Made by a program: the position numbers and the translations under genes. Source: Archangium sp. (GTDB taxonomy: Bacteria > Myxococcota > Myxococcia > Myxococcales > Myxococcaceae). From it: a stretch of DNA of 64,000 bases. Under the pieces are notes generated by a model, which worked only from the letters and a program-made list of their open reading frames with translations, was not told the origin of the DNA and made no database searches. The stretch lies in the NCBI GenBank assembly GCA_030681645.1, contig JAUXRX010000007.1, forward strand, positions 62,001 through 126,000, given 5' to 3'. Shown piece after piece: positions 38,701-46,523 of this stretch (position 1 is its first letter; each line of letters opens with the position of its first letter).

Positions 38701-39155
38701 AGCAGGTCCTTGAAGCGGAAGCCGGGCAGGGCGCCGTCGAAGGTGAGGTCGTCGAGCCGCAGCGCTTCGTTCAGGCGGGGCGCGACGGCTTCAGGCACGC
38801 GCTTGCGCAGCTCGAGCAGCCGGGCGTGCGCCTCGCCGCTCGACGCCGTGAGCCGTTCGGGCACTTCTCCGCGGGCGCGCTGGGCCGTGATGCGCTCGTG
38901 CTCGATGAACTGCTCGACGATGCCTGGCAGCACGTCTCTGAGGGGACCCGGCGGCAGCCACTCCGTGGAGCGCGCGATGAGTTCCGTGCAGGCGAGGTCG
39001 GTGAGGCGGCGCCGCGCGCCGACCGAGCGGAGTTGTTTCCACAGCCCGGGATCGACCGCAGGAGCGACCGCCTCGAGGTTGAAGCGCGCGACGTGGGAGA
39101 GGCCCTGCTGCTCGAGCCACGCGTGAAGTTCTGCGCGCGTCTCGAATGCCGGCAT
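35754..39155 (-). CDS. SWIM zinc-finger SNF2-family ATPase
   Basis: A 1133-aa Swi2/Snf2 dsDNA translocase (HepA/RapA-like family). An N-terminal SWIM zinc finger near residue 190 (CTCGMSPCVH, CxC-x4-CxH) is followed by a long middle region. The motor at ~680-1130 has motif I DDMGLGKT, II VFDEAQN (DEAQ form), III LSGTPIENHLGELWS, V in LKAGGVGLNLTAA and VI RAHRLGQKRPV. It probably remodels protein-DNA complexes in transcription or repair. The ATG at 39155 shares one base with the thioesterase stop (TGATG), so the two are co-expressed. Confidence 0.92.
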   Translation of the reverse strand: MPAFETRAELHAWLEQQGLSHVARFNLEAVAPAVDPGLWKQLRSVGARRRLTDLACTELIARSTEWLPPGPLRDVLPGIVEQFIEHERITAQRARGEVPERLTASSGEAHARLLELRKRVPEAVAPRLNEALRLDDLTFDGALPGFRFKDLLPTEQALRSGGGFGRAEVKLTLLPGALRFDCTCGMSPCVHVLAAIDTALLWLRTAPEKELGELARPAWHRTLAALDKALQTSTPVAEGAEVSWRLDVAEEIEITAWVGERHLTRKDLLHEFGLPAIDSRLAPLLPETGEPVSRALLEGLIDHPRVVLLRDPSLGVRIERAQVGLVAEDRLGSVMVSAGLEGAAMPPFLADRVRKARPEEVLFLWDEGPRRLTLLDVKPELRELLGVLQKENALFPPESHGALLETLSKWAQRMPVAMPRSVLGESVPPAILPVLRLEARPKGAVELEVRVRALADGPALLPGDGPRDVHLRRGEKAVHAVRDLKAEVAFATTLCAELPLAAAEPGDLPFHYRFEHPEDVLTLVDACSRRAIPPELEWVGTPLRSVGGTGPRALKIAVKNDLEWFGVLGGLSVEGERVELARLLDAARRKARWVQVEAHTYVELNEVLRRHLERVADHVQTTKHGLLVGPAATEALRALEAAGATLEADAAWKKLAERIEAARKLEPKLPRGLKAKLRPYQVEGYQWLSRLAAMGAGAVLADDMGLGKTVQALALLLERSSEGPALVVAPTSVAFNWQEEAARFAPSLKLHVYAELKDRTKQLGAGDVLVVSYGLLVRDAKQLASREFATVVFDEAQNLKNAHTQRFLAAKALKAGFRVALSGTPIENHLGELWSLFALVFPPLLSSWDSFRVRFALPIEKQIDPAAGEALARVIEPFLLRRTKAEVETELPSRTEVRVPVVLSTAEWELYEDTRLAALSDLKTPKKDMKDQERRVQVLALLTRLRLVASHPRLHVATSQVVSSKLSRLMELLDELRAEGQRTLVFSQFTSHLALVREALDERGIGYVELDGSTARKVRTERIREFQDGNAPVFLLSLKAGGVGLNLTAATNVIHLDPWWNPAVEDQASDRAHRLGQKRPVTIYRLIAMGTVEEQMLTLHEKKRTLIAGVLSGKNVAGKLDTNELIALLTKPA

Positions 39156-39619
39156 CAGTTCACGGCCGGCGTTCCGCCCGAGGCCCAGGGAATCGAGGAG
39201 AGCCGCGAGAGGCCGGTGGCGCTGGCGCACTCCTGGCCCTGCGCGTCGAAGATGCTGGCCGAGGCGAACACGAGCTTCTCGCCCGCGCGGGTGACGTGCG
39301 CCCGGGCGACGACGCGATCACCACGCACTGCACTCATGAAGTTGAGGGAGAGCTGCACCGTGGCCGAGCGCCGCGTGGGGTCGACCAGGGCCGGCGCGCA
39401 GCCGATCACCAGGTCGAACATCGCCGCCAGCACGCCTCCGTTCACCGCGTCGCTGCCCAGGCCGCCCCGCTGCTCGGGCTGCACGGGGTCGAGCACCACC
39501 TCGACGGTGTCGATGTTGGGGAAGCCGACCTTCATGCCGAAGTGCATGAGCGTCGCGCTCTGGTTGAAGGCTTCGGAGTAGCGGGCCAGTTGTTCCAGCG
39601 TCGGTCTCGGGGGCGGCAC
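39155..39619 (-). CDS. PaaI-type hotdog-fold thioesterase
   Basis: A 154-aa acyl-CoA thioesterase-like protein. DAVNGGVLAAMFDLVIGCA (~58-76) is the hotdog catalytic helix, normally HGG in PaaI but NGG here, and ATVQLSLNFMSAVRGDRVVARAHVTRAGEKLVFASASI is the family beta-sheet region (~87-125). It likely hydrolyses an aryl- or acyl-CoA; the substrate is unknown. First gene of a two-gene unit with the SNF2 ATPase, and divergent from the aldo-keto reductase with 25 bp between starts. Confidence 0.85.
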   Translation of the reverse strand: MPPPRPTLEQLARYSEAFNQSATLMHFGMKVGFPNIDTVEVVLDPVQPEQRGGLGSDAVNGGVLAAMFDLVIGCAPALVDPTRRSATVQLSLNFMSAVRGDRVVARAHVTRAGEKLVFASASIFDAQGQECASATGLSRLSSIPWASGGTPAVN

Positions 39620-39644
39620 GCCGCGTGCCTATTATATGGGGCAC

Positions 39645-40601
39645 ATGAACTACAGGCGTTTGGGCAAGACAGGTCTCAAGGTGAGCGAACTCTCGCTGGG
39701 CTCGTGGGTGACGTACGGCGGCCAGGTCGGCGACGAGGCGGCGAAGGTCTGCATGGTGGCGGCGTACGACGCGGGCGTGAACTTCTTCGACGGCGCCGAG
39801 GTGTACTCGAAGGGAGAGGCGGAGCGGTCGATGGGCCGGGTGCTCAAGCAGACCGGCTGGCGGCGCGAGTCGCTGGTGCTCTCCACCAAGCTCTTCTGGG
39901 GCGGCGAGGGACCCAACGACGTCGGGCTCTCGCACAAACACGTCATCGAGGGCTTCCACAACGCGCTCAAGCGCTGGCAGGTCGACTACCTCGATCTCGC
40001 GTTCTGCCACCGGCCCGATCCGAACACGCCCATCGAAGAGACGGTGCGCGCGTTCGACATCCTCATCAAGCAGGGGAAGCTCTTCTATTGGGGCACCAGC
40101 GAGTGGAGCGCCGCCGACGTCATCACGGCCATCAAGGTCGCACGGGAGCACGGCTTCACCCCGCCGGTGATGGAGCAGCCGCAGTACAGCCTGCTGGCGC
40201 GCGAGCGCTTCGAGAAGGAGTACGCGACGCTCTTCACCGACTACGGCTACGGCTCGACCATCTGGAGTCCGCTCGCTTCGGGCGTGCTCTCGGGCAAGTA
40301 CGACGCGGGTGTGCCGGAAGGGTCGCGCTTCGCGCAGCAGTCGTACGAGTGGCTCAAGGACAAGCTGGTGACGAAGGAGATCATCGGCAAGGTGAAGCAG
40401 CTCCAGCCGATCGCAGACGAGCTGGGCGTGACGCGCGCGCAGCTGGCGCTGGCGTGGTGCCTGAAGAACCCGAACGTCTCCACGGTGATCACCGGGGCCA
40501 CGCGGCCTGAGCAGGTGACCGAGAACATGAAGGCGCTCGCGGTGGTGGAGAAGCTCACCCCAGAAGTGGTCAAGCGCATCGACGCTTTGTTTCCTGCATG
40601 A
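39645..40601 (+). CDS. Aldo-keto reductase (Kv-beta/YghZ-like)
   Basis: A 318-aa NADPH-dependent TIM-barrel oxidoreductase. It has the catalytic tetrad: Asp and Tyr in FFDGAEVYSKGEAE, Lys in LSTKLFW and His in FCHRPD. C-terminal NADPH residues lie in ITGATRPEQVTENMKA. YRRLGKTGLKVSELSLGSWVT and WSPLASGVLSGKY place it in the voltage-gated potassium-channel beta-subunit-like subgroup. Candidate starts are ATG 39636 and ATG 39645. The second is preferred because an AT-rich TATTAT at 39630-39635 could be a -10 element, which would make the mRNA nearly leaderless. Physiological substrate unknown. Confidence 0.92.
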   Translation: MNYRRLGKTGLKVSELSLGSWVTYGGQVGDEAAKVCMVAAYDAGVNFFDGAEVYSKGEAERSMGRVLKQTGWRRESLVLSTKLFWGGEGPNDVGLSHKHVIEGFHNALKRWQVDYLDLAFCHRPDPNTPIEETVRAFDILIKQGKLFYWGTSEWSAADVITAIKVAREHGFTPPVMEQPQYSLLARERFEKEYATLFTDYGYGSTIWSPLASGVLSGKYDAGVPEGSRFAQQSYEWLKDKLVTKEIIGKVKQLQPIADELGVTRAQLALAWCLKNPNVSTVITGATRPEQVTENMKALAVVEKLTPEVVKRIDALFPA

Positions 40602-40645
40602 GACGGTGCGCTTGAGCGGTTCCCGCCGGTGGTACCCTGCCTCCG

Positions 40646-41842
40646 ATGGGCAGCTCGTTCCTGCGTCGCGAGATCGCCGTGCCCCGCTGGCTGCGGTCCT
40701 ACCGGAACTGGGTCCTCGCTGTGCTCGTCTCGACAGCCGGAACCATCGCCTGGTCGGTTCCGGCCTGGGTCGCGGCGCAGAACGAGTCTCGACGCAAGGA
40801 GCAGGAGGAAGAGCTCGCACTTCTCCACGAGCACGCTGCGCGCCATCAGGAGATCGTCAAGCGGCTCTGGGCGACGCCGTTCTTCAGCCAGCAGCCAGGG
40901 GGCACCGATGCGAGTGACCTGCTCAATCCGGCGGTCCCCTGGGAGGCGGCACCGCCGCGCTTCGCATCGATGGAAGAGTTCAGAGCCTCCCTCGGCCGGC
41001 CGCGGACTGATCCAGTCCACGCACTGAGCCTGCCGCCCGAGTTGGACCGGGCCTTCTCTCAGCCCTGGGACGCGGGGATTCCCGCCGAGCTGCTGGAGCT
41101 CGACCTCGGTTGGATGGACGACCTCCAGGGCCGCGGCACCTGGAACATCTACGTTGACTCTCCAGCCCTCCAGACGGACGACTTCAGCGTCCGGCTTCCG
41201 AAGTTCATGACGCTCGACAGATGGGGGCGCGCTGCTCTGGCTCAGGGCATCACGACGGGAGGTGTGGCAGAGGCGAGCCGTCGCGTACGCCACCTGGCCT
41301 GGCTCGAGTTGACCACGGGCAACGAAGTCGCGGTTGCCTCGGCCCTGAGCCTCATCAGTCGCGAACAAAGGACGTTGGCCGGGCTTCCGGGGTTCACGCC
41401 CATCGAACCTGCGTCTGCAGACGATGCAGCGAAGGCCGTCGCCTTCGAGCGCTCGATCGCGGTGTATTGCGCGGACGGCTGCCCGGGGATGAGCCGCACG
41501 ACCCTTCCGCCCGTTCTCGAATGTGCCACTCGCAATACCGCTGCTTGGGACCTCTCTTTGATTCGCTGGTTCAACGGACTGGACGCTCCGGCCATCCCTG
41601 CGACCGAGGGATGTCACTTCGAAGACGTGCGCTTCCTGCAGCGGTTTCATGCGGAGCACCCGGCAGGGGCCGGGCCCCTTCCATCAGTCTCACTCGCTAC
41701 GGTGAGCGTTACGCTGCCTTCGCGCGTCGCACTCGGCGCAATGCTCGCGCGCGTCTTCTTGCCCTGGGTCGGGATCCGCTACCGCACGAGTGGTGTTGCC
41801 ACGCGGAGCGCTCGCATGACGCTCGAGCGTCCACCGCGATAG
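40646..41842 (+). CDS. Hypothetical membrane-anchored protein
   Basis: A 398-aa protein with a basic N-terminus and one TM helix at ~22-44 (WVLAVLVSTAGTIAWSVPAWVAA), then a charged coiled-coil-like stretch (RRKEQEEELALLHEHAARHQEI) and a large probably periplasmic domain with several Trp and three or four Cys. Many residues suggest a conserved myxobacterial protein of unknown function. Convergent with the Cys-rich lipoprotein gene. No family recognised. Confidence 0.7.
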   Translation: MGSSFLRREIAVPRWLRSYRNWVLAVLVSTAGTIAWSVPAWVAAQNESRRKEQEEELALLHEHAARHQEIVKRLWATPFFSQQPGGTDASDLLNPAVPWEAAPPRFASMEEFRASLGRPRTDPVHALSLPPELDRAFSQPWDAGIPAELLELDLGWMDDLQGRGTWNIYVDSPALQTDDFSVRLPKFMTLDRWGRAALAQGITTGGVAEASRRVRHLAWLELTTGNEVAVASALSLISREQRTLAGLPGFTPIEPASADDAAKAVAFERSIAVYCADGCPGMSRTTLPPVLECATRNTAAWDLSLIRWFNGLDAPAIPATEGCHFEDVRFLQRFHAEHPAGAGPLPSVSLATVSVTLPSRVALGAMLARVFLPWVGIRYRTSGVATRSARMTLERPPR

Positions 41843-41855
41843 CTGGTGCGCAGGA

Positions 41856-42980
41856 CTACTGCACTTCGACGCAGGTGAGCCCGTTGGTCGGCGTGCAGTT
41901 CTGACCGATCAAGCACGCGCCGATGCCCTCGAAGTCCACGCAGCGGATCGTCTTGCACTGATCGTCGTTCACGCACTTCCGCCGCGTGATGGTGCACTCG
42001 CCCATGCTGCAGCTCTCGGTCGCGCAGTCTTCGTTCACCTGGCAGCTGCAGAAGCCGAACGCGCTGCCCTCGCGCAGGATGCATTGACCCGCGCAGGATC
42101 CGGTCGTCTGTCCCACCGGTTTCACGCACGTCCCCCCGCGCATGCACTGGGTGTCGTCGGTGCAGGGCAGCGACGGATCGCCCGGACACGCCAGCGTGGC
42201 GCTGCACTGCCACCGGGTGAAGACCACGCGAATGTCCCGGCACCCGTACCCCCGCGGACACTGCTGCCCCGCGCTGCAGTCGGCGCCGCAGTAGGTCGAG
42301 CTGGTGCGCGTGTCGGTGATGCAGAAGTTCGGGCCGCGGCCGCAGGTGTCGATGCCCCCACCCGAGGTGCAGCGCGCGCAGTACGGCCGGCGATCGAAGT
42401 CGTAGTCGCTGAAGCACTGGTTGCGCGTGATGCCCGCGTCTTCGGGAATGCCGCACAGCTCGCCGTAGCGGCAGAACGACTCGTTGCTGCAGAAGTTCTG
42501 ATCGCAGGTGCCGATGGTGCACCGCGCCAGCTCTTCGGGCGTCGAGCCGGTGCACGCGCAGGGCACGTCGCCGCAGCGGCAGCTCGAGCCCGGGCAGTCA
42601 CCGTCGCGCCGGCAGCCGGGCAGGCAACTGCCCCGGTTCGTGTCGCAGACCTGGCCCAGCTCGCACTGGATGTCGGAGGTGCAGCGCCCCGACGGCACGC
42701 ACTGGCCGCTGCCCGTGTCGCAGTAGGTCGCCGAGTCAGCGCAGTCCAGGTTCGTGGTGCAGCCCGAGCGGTCCTGGCAGAAGCCCGCCGTGTTGCAGAA
42801 CTGCGCGCCGGGGCACGCTTGATCGGTCCGGCAGTAGCACTCGCCCGTCTCAGGCTCGCAGCGGAACGCGCTGGTGGGCGAGCCGCAGTCCTTGTCCTCG
42901 CGGCACCCCTTGGTGGTGAGCTTGTCCTTCGGACATGCGCTCAGCGCCAGCACGGTGGTGAGCAGGATCGCCGCGCGCAT
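41856..42980 (-). CDS. Cys-rich repeat lipoprotein
   Basis: A 374-aa protein with a lipoprotein signal (MRAAILLTTVLALSAC; Cys16). The whole mature part consists of short EGF/TNFR-like Cys modules of the CxxDxxC and CxxGxxC type (for example RCTSDIQCELGQVCDT, GCRRDGDCPGSSC), with more than 40 Cys. Such disulfide-rich surface lipoproteins are common in myxobacteria and are usually linked to adhesion or are uncharacterised. It follows another lipoprotein gene by 5 bp, forming a two-gene operon. Confidence 0.85.
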   Translation of the reverse strand: MRAAILLTTVLALSACPKDKLTTKGCREDKDCGSPTSAFRCEPETGECYCRTDQACPGAQFCNTAGFCQDRSGCTTNLDCADSATYCDTGSGQCVPSGRCTSDIQCELGQVCDTNRGSCLPGCRRDGDCPGSSCRCGDVPCACTGSTPEELARCTIGTCDQNFCSNESFCRYGELCGIPEDAGITRNQCFSDYDFDRRPYCARCTSGGGIDTCGRGPNFCITDTRTSSTYCGADCSAGQQCPRGYGCRDIRVVFTRWQCSATLACPGDPSLPCTDDTQCMRGGTCVKPVGQTTGSCAGQCILREGSAFGFCSCQVNEDCATESCSMGECTITRRKCVNDDQCKTIRCVDFEGIGACLIGQNCTPTNGLTCVEVQ

Positions 42981-42985
42981 GGAGG

Positions 42986-43501
42986 TTAGAGCTGCCCGCC
43001 ATCAGCCGGCGGACTGGCCGCGCCCGCGTCGATCCCCACCAGCCCACCGACCTCGGGCGCTACGTCCTCTTCGGGCGTGAAGTCGAGCACCTCGAGGTGC
43101 GCCTGGCCGGGCAGTCGCATGTTCATCACCGAGAGCGCCTGGCGATCGGGCGCGTCGAGAATCTGCTGCGACACGGACGCCGCGTTGACCGCCTGGGTGG
43201 TGAAGAAGACGAACACGCGCACCGGGCCTTCGTTCAGTGGCACCTTGTACGAGTGCCCTCCGATCGGCCGGCCGGCCACGCAGTCGTACGACAGGTTGCT
43301 GCGCGACATCGTGAGCTGACGCGTCAGCCCGCTGCGCGAGACCGTGTAGACGAGGCAGTGCGGGTACTGGCCTTCGGTGGGGACGATCTCGAAGGTCGTG
43401 CCGCCGGTGCGAGCGATCGCGGCGCGCTTCGTGATCGCCGGGGCCGGTTTCTCACAGGCGAGGGCAGTCAGCAGCAGCCCGACGATGAGGAGTGAACGCA
43501 T
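42986..43501 (-). CDS. Hypothetical lipoprotein
   Basis: A 171-aa protein with signal MRSLLIVGLLLTALAC (Cys16 lipid site). The mature part is beta-rich and ends in a Gly/Ala/Pro/Asp tail (DAGAASPPADGGQL). No family recognised. ATG 43501 has AAGG about 7 nt upstream and begins a proper signal peptide. Co-transcribed with the Cys-rich lipoprotein gene downstream. Confidence 0.75.
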   Translation of the reverse strand: MRSLLIVGLLLTALACEKPAPAITKRAAIARTGGTTFEIVPTEGQYPHCLVYTVSRSGLTRQLTMSRSNLSYDCVAGRPIGGHSYKVPLNEGPVRVFVFFTTQAVNAASVSQQILDAPDRQALSVMNMRLPGQAHLEVLDFTPEEDVAPEVGGLVGIDAGAASPPADGGQL

Positions 43502-43558
43502 GCGCTGACCTTCACATGTCTCTCGGTCGGTGCGAAGCGGGTTGCGGGGTGTGTTTGC

Positions 43559-43682
43559 CCTGTCCCCGACCCTCTCCCCCTCCTCCTGGGTCGCTTCGCC
43601 TCGGCGCATCTTCCGCTTCGCTTCAGCTGCCGCTCGCCCAGCGTTCCGCTGGACCGGCTCCGCTCCGGGGGAGAGGGAGGCA
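43559..43682. repeat. Enlarged copy of the CCCTCTCCCC palindrome family
   Basis: GACCCTCTCCCC at its left and GGGGGAGAGGGAGG at its right flank about 90 bases of CGCTTCG/CCGCT-rich sequence. It fills the 192-bp gap between the GT-C gene stop and the lipoprotein start. Confidence 0.65.
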
Positions 43683-43693
43683 CCTCTCTCGAT

Positions 43694-45490
43694 TCACCTC
43701 TGGCCGCGGCGGTAGATCACGATCTGCGGCGTCTCGTCGAGGTACAGCCCGTACACCGGCCGGAACGTCCCCAGGGCCTGCCAGATGTTGAACTCCGTCT
43801 CCCGGAACTCCTGGTGGTACTGGTAGATCGCGAGATCCGCCTCGTTCGGCGAGCCGACCGCCACCAGGTCTGCCCGCAGCATGCCGTTGCGCTGGTTGTC
43901 GCGGATCTGCCCGCCGTGGTTCTCGTGGAAGTACACCCGCTCGCCCTGCCTCGCGTTCGCGTTGAGCCACGGCAGCACGCCGCTCAGGTTGTTCGCCCAG
44001 AACTGCCGCTGCATGCCCAGCGACGCCGCGCCCGGCAGCCCACCCGCCGCCTCCGAGTACGCGCTCGTGCCGAACTCGTAGACCCGTGCCGTCGCGATGA
44101 AGGCCGAAGAACAGAGCAGCACCGCCAACGCCCCCAACACCCGCGGCTCCGTCGCCGCCTTGACCTTCGGCAACAGCCACGCCGACAGCCCCTTCGCCCC
44201 GCGCTCCAACGAGCCGGCGGCGAGCAGCGCGAGGAACGGCATCGAGGGGAACCAGTGCTTCACCCCGCCGAAGTGCGGGACGTTCGGGTGGCTGATCAGC
44301 GCGATCGACATCACCGCGTTCGCCACCATGATCCACTCGAATGCCGTCACCTCCTTGCGCACCGCGCGCACGAAGACCCAACCGAAGCCCAGCACCATCG
44401 GCACGAAGATCGCCGTCGGTACCGTCAGCGCCGTCTTCACCACCACGTACGCGAGCGGGAAGGGCGGCGCCCGCAGCAGCTCGCCCAGGTAGAACCAGGT
44501 GTAGTGGTTGTGCGTGAGGTGGAACGAGAGGTACCAGGCGGCGCGATCCACCGGGTGGTGCCAGAGGTAGGGCCAGTGCAGGTAGAAGACCGCCGGCCCG
44601 AGGATCGCCATCGAGACCAGCGGCGCGATCGTGCGGAAGGCCTCCACGTTGAGCGCGCGCAGCTTCCACGTCAGCCACCCGCCGATCGCGCAGACGATCA
44701 CGAACAGGCCCAGCTGCGGGCTCTGGAACTGGAAGGTCGACTGAAACTTCTGCGCGCCCATCGCGGCGACCATCACGCCGTAGAGCAGGCCCCCGAAGAC
44801 GAACACGCCGTTGATGCCGAAGAAGAGCCCGCGCGCCTCGGGCGAGGTCCTGGTCAGCTGCCAGCCTCGCCAGAGAATGAACGGCACCAGCGTCACCGGA
44901 ATGAACCAGGCGTTGTGCTTCGTGCCGAGCGCGGCCCCGAACGCGAGGCCGGTGTAGAGCCACCAGCGCGGTTTCTCCAGCGCCTGCACGAAGCAGTAGA
45001 TCGTCAGCACCCACATCGTGGCGATCGGCACGTCGAAGCAGGCGAGGTGGCTGTTGAAGAACTGCCGCGGCACGAGCAGAAACGAGACCGCCGCGAAGAT
45101 CGACGCGCCCGGGCCGAACAGCCGCCGCGAGAGCCCGAAGATGAGCGGCAACATCCACGCGGCGAAGAGGAACGCGGGGAATCGGAAGGCGCCCGCGGGC
45201 CGCAGCAGGTGCAGCTTCTCGTGCAGCACCACGTACGAGATCCCGAACAGGTTCTTCATCAACGCCGGGTGCTCGTGGTTGAACTCGAAGTGCTGGGTGA
45301 TCGCCGCGTCGGTGAAGGCCGTCGACGGTGAGCTCAGCAGCAGCTGAAACCAGCGCGCGTGGCTCTCGGCCGCGTGGAAGTAGACGCTCTCGTCGCGGCC
45401 GAAGCCGACGTCCTTCTCGGTGAAGAGGAGGGCGAGGGTGCCTGCCAGGAACAGGCCCCATGCGATGCGGCGGTCGGTGGGCCACTTCAT
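43694..45490 (-). CDS. GT39-like membrane glycosyltransferase
   Basis: A 598-aa GT-C fold enzyme with ~11 TM helices. VGFGRDESVYFHAAESHARWF after the first helix carries the Asp-Glu pair essential in PMT/ArnT-type enzymes. EHPALMKNLFG and the FDVPIATMWVL segment are typical of the dolichyl-phosphate-mannose-like group. A soluble C-terminal domain (~470-598) follows. It likely transfers a sugar from a polyprenyl phosphate to a periplasmic acceptor. The upstream gene (45579-46523) encodes a TM-anchored protein whose product may act with it. The 88-bp gap between them holds a palindromic repeat. Confidence 0.85.
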   Translation of the reverse strand: MKWPTDRRIAWGLFLAGTLALLFTEKDVGFGRDESVYFHAAESHARWFQLLLSSPSTAFTDAAITQHFEFNHEHPALMKNLFGISYVVLHEKLHLLRPAGAFRFPAFLFAAWMLPLIFGLSRRLFGPGASIFAAVSFLLVPRQFFNSHLACFDVPIATMWVLTIYCFVQALEKPRWWLYTGLAFGAALGTKHNAWFIPVTLVPFILWRGWQLTRTSPEARGLFFGINGVFVFGGLLYGVMVAAMGAQKFQSTFQFQSPQLGLFVIVCAIGGWLTWKLRALNVEAFRTIAPLVSMAILGPAVFYLHWPYLWHHPVDRAAWYLSFHLTHNHYTWFYLGELLRAPPFPLAYVVVKTALTVPTAIFVPMVLGFGWVFVRAVRKEVTAFEWIMVANAVMSIALISHPNVPHFGGVKHWFPSMPFLALLAAGSLERGAKGLSAWLLPKVKAATEPRVLGALAVLLCSSAFIATARVYEFGTSAYSEAAGGLPGAASLGMQRQFWANNLSGVLPWLNANARQGERVYFHENHGGQIRDNQRNGMLRADLVAVGSPNEADLAIYQYHQEFRETEFNIWQALGTFRPVYGLYLDETPQIVIYRRGQR

Positions 45491-45523
45491 CGGGAAGGCC
45501 TCGGGCTGGAGCGCGAACGTACG

Positions 45524-45569
45524 CCCCTCACCCCGACCCTCTCCCCGCTCACGCAGGGAGAGGGAGACC
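45524..45569. repeat. Dispersed palindrome (CCCTCTCCCC family)
   Basis: CACCCCGACCCTCTCCCC, then GCTCACGCA, then GGGAGAGGGAGAC. It fills most of the gap between two same-strand genes and could attenuate transcription into the glycosyltransferase gene. Confidence 0.75.
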
Positions 45570-45578
45570 TTTTCGTCG

Positions 45579-46523
45579 TCATGGTGCCCTCCGCGAACCG
45601 GTCATCACCACGCACACCACGCGCGCCGTCGGGTTGCCTGAGCTCAACGCGATTCGCACCCGCGCACCTTCAGGCAACGCCGGGCCCTCGAGCCGGTGCA
45701 TCAGCTCGTCGCCGACGGGGAGCTCCAGCGTCTGCGCCTGGCCGTTCACCTCGAGCGTCACCGTCGCCGGCGTGATGCTGCTGTCCTTGTAGGCGCCGTA
45801 TTCCCAGATGTAGCCCGCCGAGAGCGTGCTCGACTCGGACGCCGGCGCGACGAACTCCGCCACCACCCGCGTCGCACCACCGGGCGCTTCGAACTTCACG
45901 CACGAGTACGGCGCGAAGTGCACCTCGTGCCATTCCTTCCCTGCGATCTTCCCGTTCGGGCAGCGCCAGGCCGCGCCGGTCCAGGTGCAGGGTTGGCGGT
46001 TGCCGTCGGGTGACTCGAGGTACACCTGCGCCTGGCCCTGGCCGAGCACGTCGGCCGCGTCCACCGTCACCGGGCGGTGGCGGCCGTTCTGGTACAGCCT
46101 CAGCGAGAGGTTGCCGAAGCGGCGCTCGGCCCCGAGCGGTGAACGGGAAGGGGAGAAGGCCTTCTCGAAGTCGCCCAGGCCTGCGTTGGGCAGGCGCGGC
46201 TCGGCCAGCACCCAGATGCGCGCGTAGCGCTCGAGCGGGTCGGCGTCGCTGCCCTGGTAGCCGACCACCGGCAGGCCTTCCGGCACGTAGATGCGGGCTC
46301 GCTCGGTCCACCAGGGGGCCAGCAGGACCACGTCTCCGGGCTGGCGTTCGGCCGTGAGGGTGTTCGCTACCGATTGGTAGTCGGCTTCCGCCACGTGCGT
46401 GGTGGGGAGCCAGAGCTGGAAGCCCAGGCAGAGCAGGCCTACGGCGACGAGGAGGATGCCCTCTCCCCGACCCTCTCCCCCGCGGGGAGAGGGAGACGCT
46501 GAGCTGATTTCTTCAGTCGTCAC
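45579..46523 (-). CDS. Membrane-anchored hypothetical protein with repeat-derived N-terminus
   Basis: A 314-aa protein with one hydrophobic helix (ILLVAVGLLCLGFQLWL, ~23-39) and a large outside domain. PGDVVLLAPWWTERARIYV and YARIWVLAEPRL suggest the C-terminal soluble portion found in some glycosyltransferase-linked proteins. The last ~130 residues look like a beta-sandwich. The start ATG overlaps the carG stop (ATGA). Residues ~9-22 (ASPSPRGGEGRGEG) are encoded by a dispersed palindrome (46459-46498), and no alternative start lies between the palindrome and the TM helix, so the repeat is translated. Function unknown; it may work with the adjacent glycosyltransferase. Confidence 0.75.
   Translation of the reverse strand: MTTEEISSASPSPRGGEGRGEGILLVAVGLLCLGFQLWLPTTHVAEADYQSVANTLTAERQPGDVVLLAPWWTERARIYVPEGLPVVGYQGSDADPLERYARIWVLAEPRLPNAGLGDFEKAFSPSRSPLGAERRFGNLSLRLYQNGRHRPVTVDAADVLGQGQAQVYLESPDGNRQPCTWTGAAWRCPNGKIAGKEWHEVHFAPYSCVKFEAPGGATRVVAEFVAPASESSTLSAGYIWEYGAYKDSSITPATVTLEVNGQAQTLELPVGDELMHRLEGPALPEGARVRIALSSGNPTARVVCVVMTGSRRAP
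46459..46498. repeat. Palindrome translated at the N-terminus of a membrane protein
   Basis: CCCTCTCCCCGACCCTCTCC followed by CCGCGGGGAGAGGGAGACG. Same family as 45524 and 52016. It lies inside the first 22 codons of the 314-aa protein gene. Confidence 0.8.
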
